The position numbers and the translations under genes are program-made. A DNA stretch of 24,405 nucleotides. Origin: an uncultured Hyphomicrobiales bacterium (GTDB lineage Bacteria; Pseudomonadota; Alphaproteobacteria; Rhizobiales; Xanthobacteraceae). The stretch lies in the NCBI GenBank assembly GCA_903891395.1, contig CAITEM010000598.1, forward strand, positions 1 to 24,405. The letters are read 5' to 3'. The notes under the pieces are model-generated. The model was given only the letters and a program-made list of their open reading frames with translations, had not been told where the DNA came from and searched no databases. Positions 23,230 to 24,405 of this stretch are shown here, piece by piece (within the stretch, counting starts at the first letter, position 1; each line of letters starts with the position of its first letter).

Positions 23230-23748
23230 ATGGCCGAAACCCAAGTCACCCCGAAATCAAAGCCGAAACCGGTCGCGATCGCCGCGCCCCCGACTGCCTT
23301 CGAGACCCCGAAATTCGAGATGCCGAAGTTTGAAATGCCCAAGTTCGAAATGCCGAAGATGGAAGTGCCGCCGGCATTCCGCGAAATGGCCGAGAAGGGC
23401 ATCGCGCAGACTAAGGCGAACTACGACAAGATGAAGAGCACCGCCGAGCAGACCACCGACATGCTCGAAGAGACCTATTCCACGGCCTCCGCCGGCTGTA
23501 CCGGCTACGGCCTCAAGCTGATCGAAACCGCGCGCGCCAACAGCAACGCCGCCTTCGATCTGTTCGGCCAGTTGCTGGGCGCGAAGTCCTATTCCGAAGT
23601 GGTCGAGAAGACGACGGCCTACATGCGCACGCAGTTCGACACGCTGACCGCGCAGGCCAAGGATCTCAGCGAGCACGCTCAAAAGGTCGCCACCGACACC
23701 GCCGAGCCGATCAAGGGAACCATGAGCACGATCGGCAAGGCGGCCTAA
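23230..23748 (+). CDS. Phasin family protein (granule-associated), with KFEMP repeats
   Basis: A 172-residue phasin with an unusual N-terminal region. Residues 1-26 are Lys/Pro/Ala-rich, and residues 27-46 hold four tandem copies of a PKFEM-type pentapeptide, the last degenerate (PKMEV). The following 120 residues are helical and phasin-like: FREMAEKGIAQTKANYDKMK, then a Thr/Ala-rich YSTASAGCTGYGLKLIETARANSNAAFDLFGQLL segment and a final TAQAKDLSEHAQKVA. (Segments are quoted for orientation only.) GAGGA at 23217-23221 is eight bases before the ATG. It is followed by a strong terminator. It probably coats polyhydroxybutyrate granules; the repeat region may bind DNA, another protein or the granule surface, but this is inference. 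Confidence 0.92.
   Translation: MAETQVTPKSKPKPVAIAAPPTAFETPKFEMPKFEMPKFEMPKMEVPPAFREMAEKGIAQTKANYDKMKSTAEQTTDMLEETYSTASAGCTGYGLKLIETARANSNAAFDLFGQLLGAKSYSEVVEKTTAYMRTQFDTLTAQAKDLSEHAQKVATDTAEPIKGTMSTIGKAA
23308..23367 (+). repeat. Four-copy 15-base coding repeat (PKFEM)
   Basis: Four adjacent 15-base units each encode Pro-Lys-(Phe/Met)-Glu-(Met/Val). Units 1-3 read PKFEM exactly while their DNA differs at third codon positions (ttc/ttt, gag/gaa, ccg/ccc); the fourth is PKMEV. The synonymous drift with retained protein sequence suggests selection on the peptide. Confidence 0.9.
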
Positions 23749-23787
23749 CGGTCGATCAACCGCAGGGTTGCATTCGCGTTTTCAAAG

Positions 23788-23818
23788 CCCGGGCGGGCAA
23801 CCGCCCGGGTTTTGCTTT
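23788..23818 (+). terminator. Rho-independent terminator of the second phasin
   Basis: A perfect nine-base stem CCCGGGCGG / CCGCCCGGG with a GCAA tetraloop is followed by TTTTGCTTT. It lies 39 bases after the phasin stop codon and separates it from the tRNA gene. Confidence 0.9.
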
Positions 23819-23853
23819 GCCGGTTGGCGCCGCGGGATCGTTGAAATCGAAAC

Positions 23854-23882
23854 TTGCCAAACCGGAGGGCGGCACCTAGGTT
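23854..23882 (+). promoter_or_regulatory. Candidate promoter for tRNA-His
   Basis: TTGCCA (23854-23859, five of six matches to TTGACA) is followed by a 17-base spacer and TAGGTT (23877-23882, three of six matches to TATAAT). This would start transcription near 23889, about 32 bases before the tRNA. Confidence 0.45.
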
Positions 23883-23920
23883 CCGCCCGCCCGGTGCCAC
23901 ATAGGTCCGGCGTTCAACGT

Positions 23921-23997
23921 GCAGGCGTAGCTCAGTTGGTTAGAGCGCTGGTCTGTGGAACCAGAGGTCGGTGGTTCAAGTCCACCCGCCTGTACCA
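23921..23997 (+). tRNA. tRNA-His (anticodon GTG)
   Basis: A full cloverleaf including the encoded CCA end. The acceptor stem GCAGGCG pairs with CGCCTGT with a G-U first pair; the D arm is GCTC/GAGC; the anticodon stem CTGGT/ACCAG encloses the loop CTGTGGA with GTG at 23955-23957; the T arm contains GGTTCAAGTCC. The discriminator is A73 (23994) and the base before position 1 is T (23920). The G-1:C73 pair that marks histidine tRNAs in most life is therefore absent, as known for a large clade of alphaproteobacteria. Confidence 0.97.
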
Positions 23998-24173
23998 TTT
24001 CCACATTTATCCGAAGCCAAAGTTCCGTTCGCGTCCCGCGCGGGCCGTTAGCGTTGCCGGACGCAAATAGACGAATCTCATCGGCGTACTTTCACGCGGG
24101 CACATTGTTGCGCGTCTGACGGACAGCACGACTAGAACCGGCATGAACTACCGCTCTTGGTCGCTCCCAAACG

Positions 24174-24206
24174 AAAAACGCCGGCGAGAAACTCGCCGGC
24201 GTTTTT
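24174..24206. terminator. Bidirectional rho-independent terminator
   Basis: A near-perfect hairpin: AAAAACGCCGGCGAG, loop AAA, CTCGCCGGCGTTTTT, then A-TTT. The 15-base arms with an A-run on the left and a T-run on the right can end transcription from both sides. It lies 19 bases past the stop codon of the - strand gene at the right edge. Confidence 0.9.
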
Positions 24207-24224
24207 ATTTCAGAAGATCGTGCG

Positions 24225-24404
24225 TTAGCGCTGGCTGACGCGGCCGCTGTTGCGCGGCGGCCCGATGAAGTTACGGCCGCGGTAGCCGGCAGCCGGCTGC
24301 TGCGCTTGGGCGCCGCCAAACAGGAAGTCAAAGAAGTTCGGTCCGCCGCTGTAGCCGCGGCTGTCGCCACCGTACATGCCGACCGGCATGCGCACCGGCT
24401 TGGA
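24225..24404 (-). CDS. C-terminal end of an unidentified protein, cut by the window edge
   Basis: An open - strand frame enters from the right edge and ends at TAA (24225-24227), giving at least 59 residues. The visible part is Gly/Arg/Pro-rich with GGPNFFDFLFGG, then a Gln/Ala stretch (AQAQQPAAGYRG) and IGPPRNSGRVSQR at the end. This low-complexity, arginine- and glycine-rich tail looks like the C-terminal or linker part of an exported cell-wall protein of Hyphomicrobiales, such as an L,D-transpeptidase family member; that is a weak guess. The terminator just beyond the stop and the uninterrupted frame to the edge support a real gene. In-frame ATGs exist inside the fragment, so a small separate protein cannot be ruled out. 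Confidence 0.65.
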   Translation of the reverse strand, partial: SKPVRMPVGMYGGDSRGYSGGPNFFDFLFGGAQAQQPAAGYRGRNFIGPPRNSGRVSQR

Positions 24405-24405
24405 C

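Noticed and set aside
23052..23333. 93-residue + strand open frame overlapping the start of the second phasin
   Set aside because: Runs through the promoter region and out of frame into the phasin gene, has no ribosome site and no recognisable sequence.

Overview
The window is GC-rich alphaproteobacterial chromosome, most likely Hyphomicrobiales (Rhizobiales) of the Bradyrhizobium/Xanthobacteraceae type. This rests on a TRAP transporter next to a malonyl-CoA decarboxylase, two phasins, a PdhS-like cytosolic kinase, a DUF1194 protein, and a tRNA-His without the usual G-1:C73 pair. I see no insertion sequence, phage gene, CRISPR array or rRNA. All genes look intact except one cut by the right edge. 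The assignments are from motif reading only; no database search was possible.

Layout. (1) 21-2142: methionine sulfoxide reductase B and a thiamine-diphosphate enzyme of unknown substrate, tightly spaced on the + strand. (2) 2332-4476: a membrane hybrid histidine kinase with an extracytoplasmic sensor and a C-terminal receiver. (3) 4583-10230: a family III CoA-transferase (- strand) divergent from a + strand operon of TRAP binding protein, small permease, large permease and malonyl-CoA decarboxylase. Together these could import a dicarboxylate, load it onto CoA and decarboxylate it, which suggests malonate use without a malonyl-CoA synthetase. (4) 10272-11886: a short-chain dehydrogenase and a stand-alone class I glutamine amidotransferase (- strand). 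(5) 12054-16278: glycerol catabolism genes glpD and glpK, each followed by a single-domain receiver protein; the two receivers are clear paralogues. (6) 16303-22402: a - strand block of envelope and cell-cycle type genes: small membrane protein, AsmA-family protein, DUF1194 von Willebrand-like protein and a 951-residue PdhS-like histidine kinase. (7) 22599-23748: two phasin genes divergent from the kinase, followed by a strong terminator. (8) 23921-24405: tRNA-His(GTG), a bidirectional terminator, and the 3' end of a - strand gene.

Themes: carbon storage and small-carbon metabolism (polyhydroxybutyrate granule proteins, glycerol, probable malonate) mixed with phosphorelay proteins (two kinases, two lone receivers). 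The most interesting points are the putative malonate cassette, the paired receivers around glpK, a CtrA-like site ahead of the PdhS-like kinase, and an inverted repeat overlapping a possible phasin promoter. No gene-free stretch exceeds 300 bases; the longest, 22977-23229, holds the phasin regulatory region.
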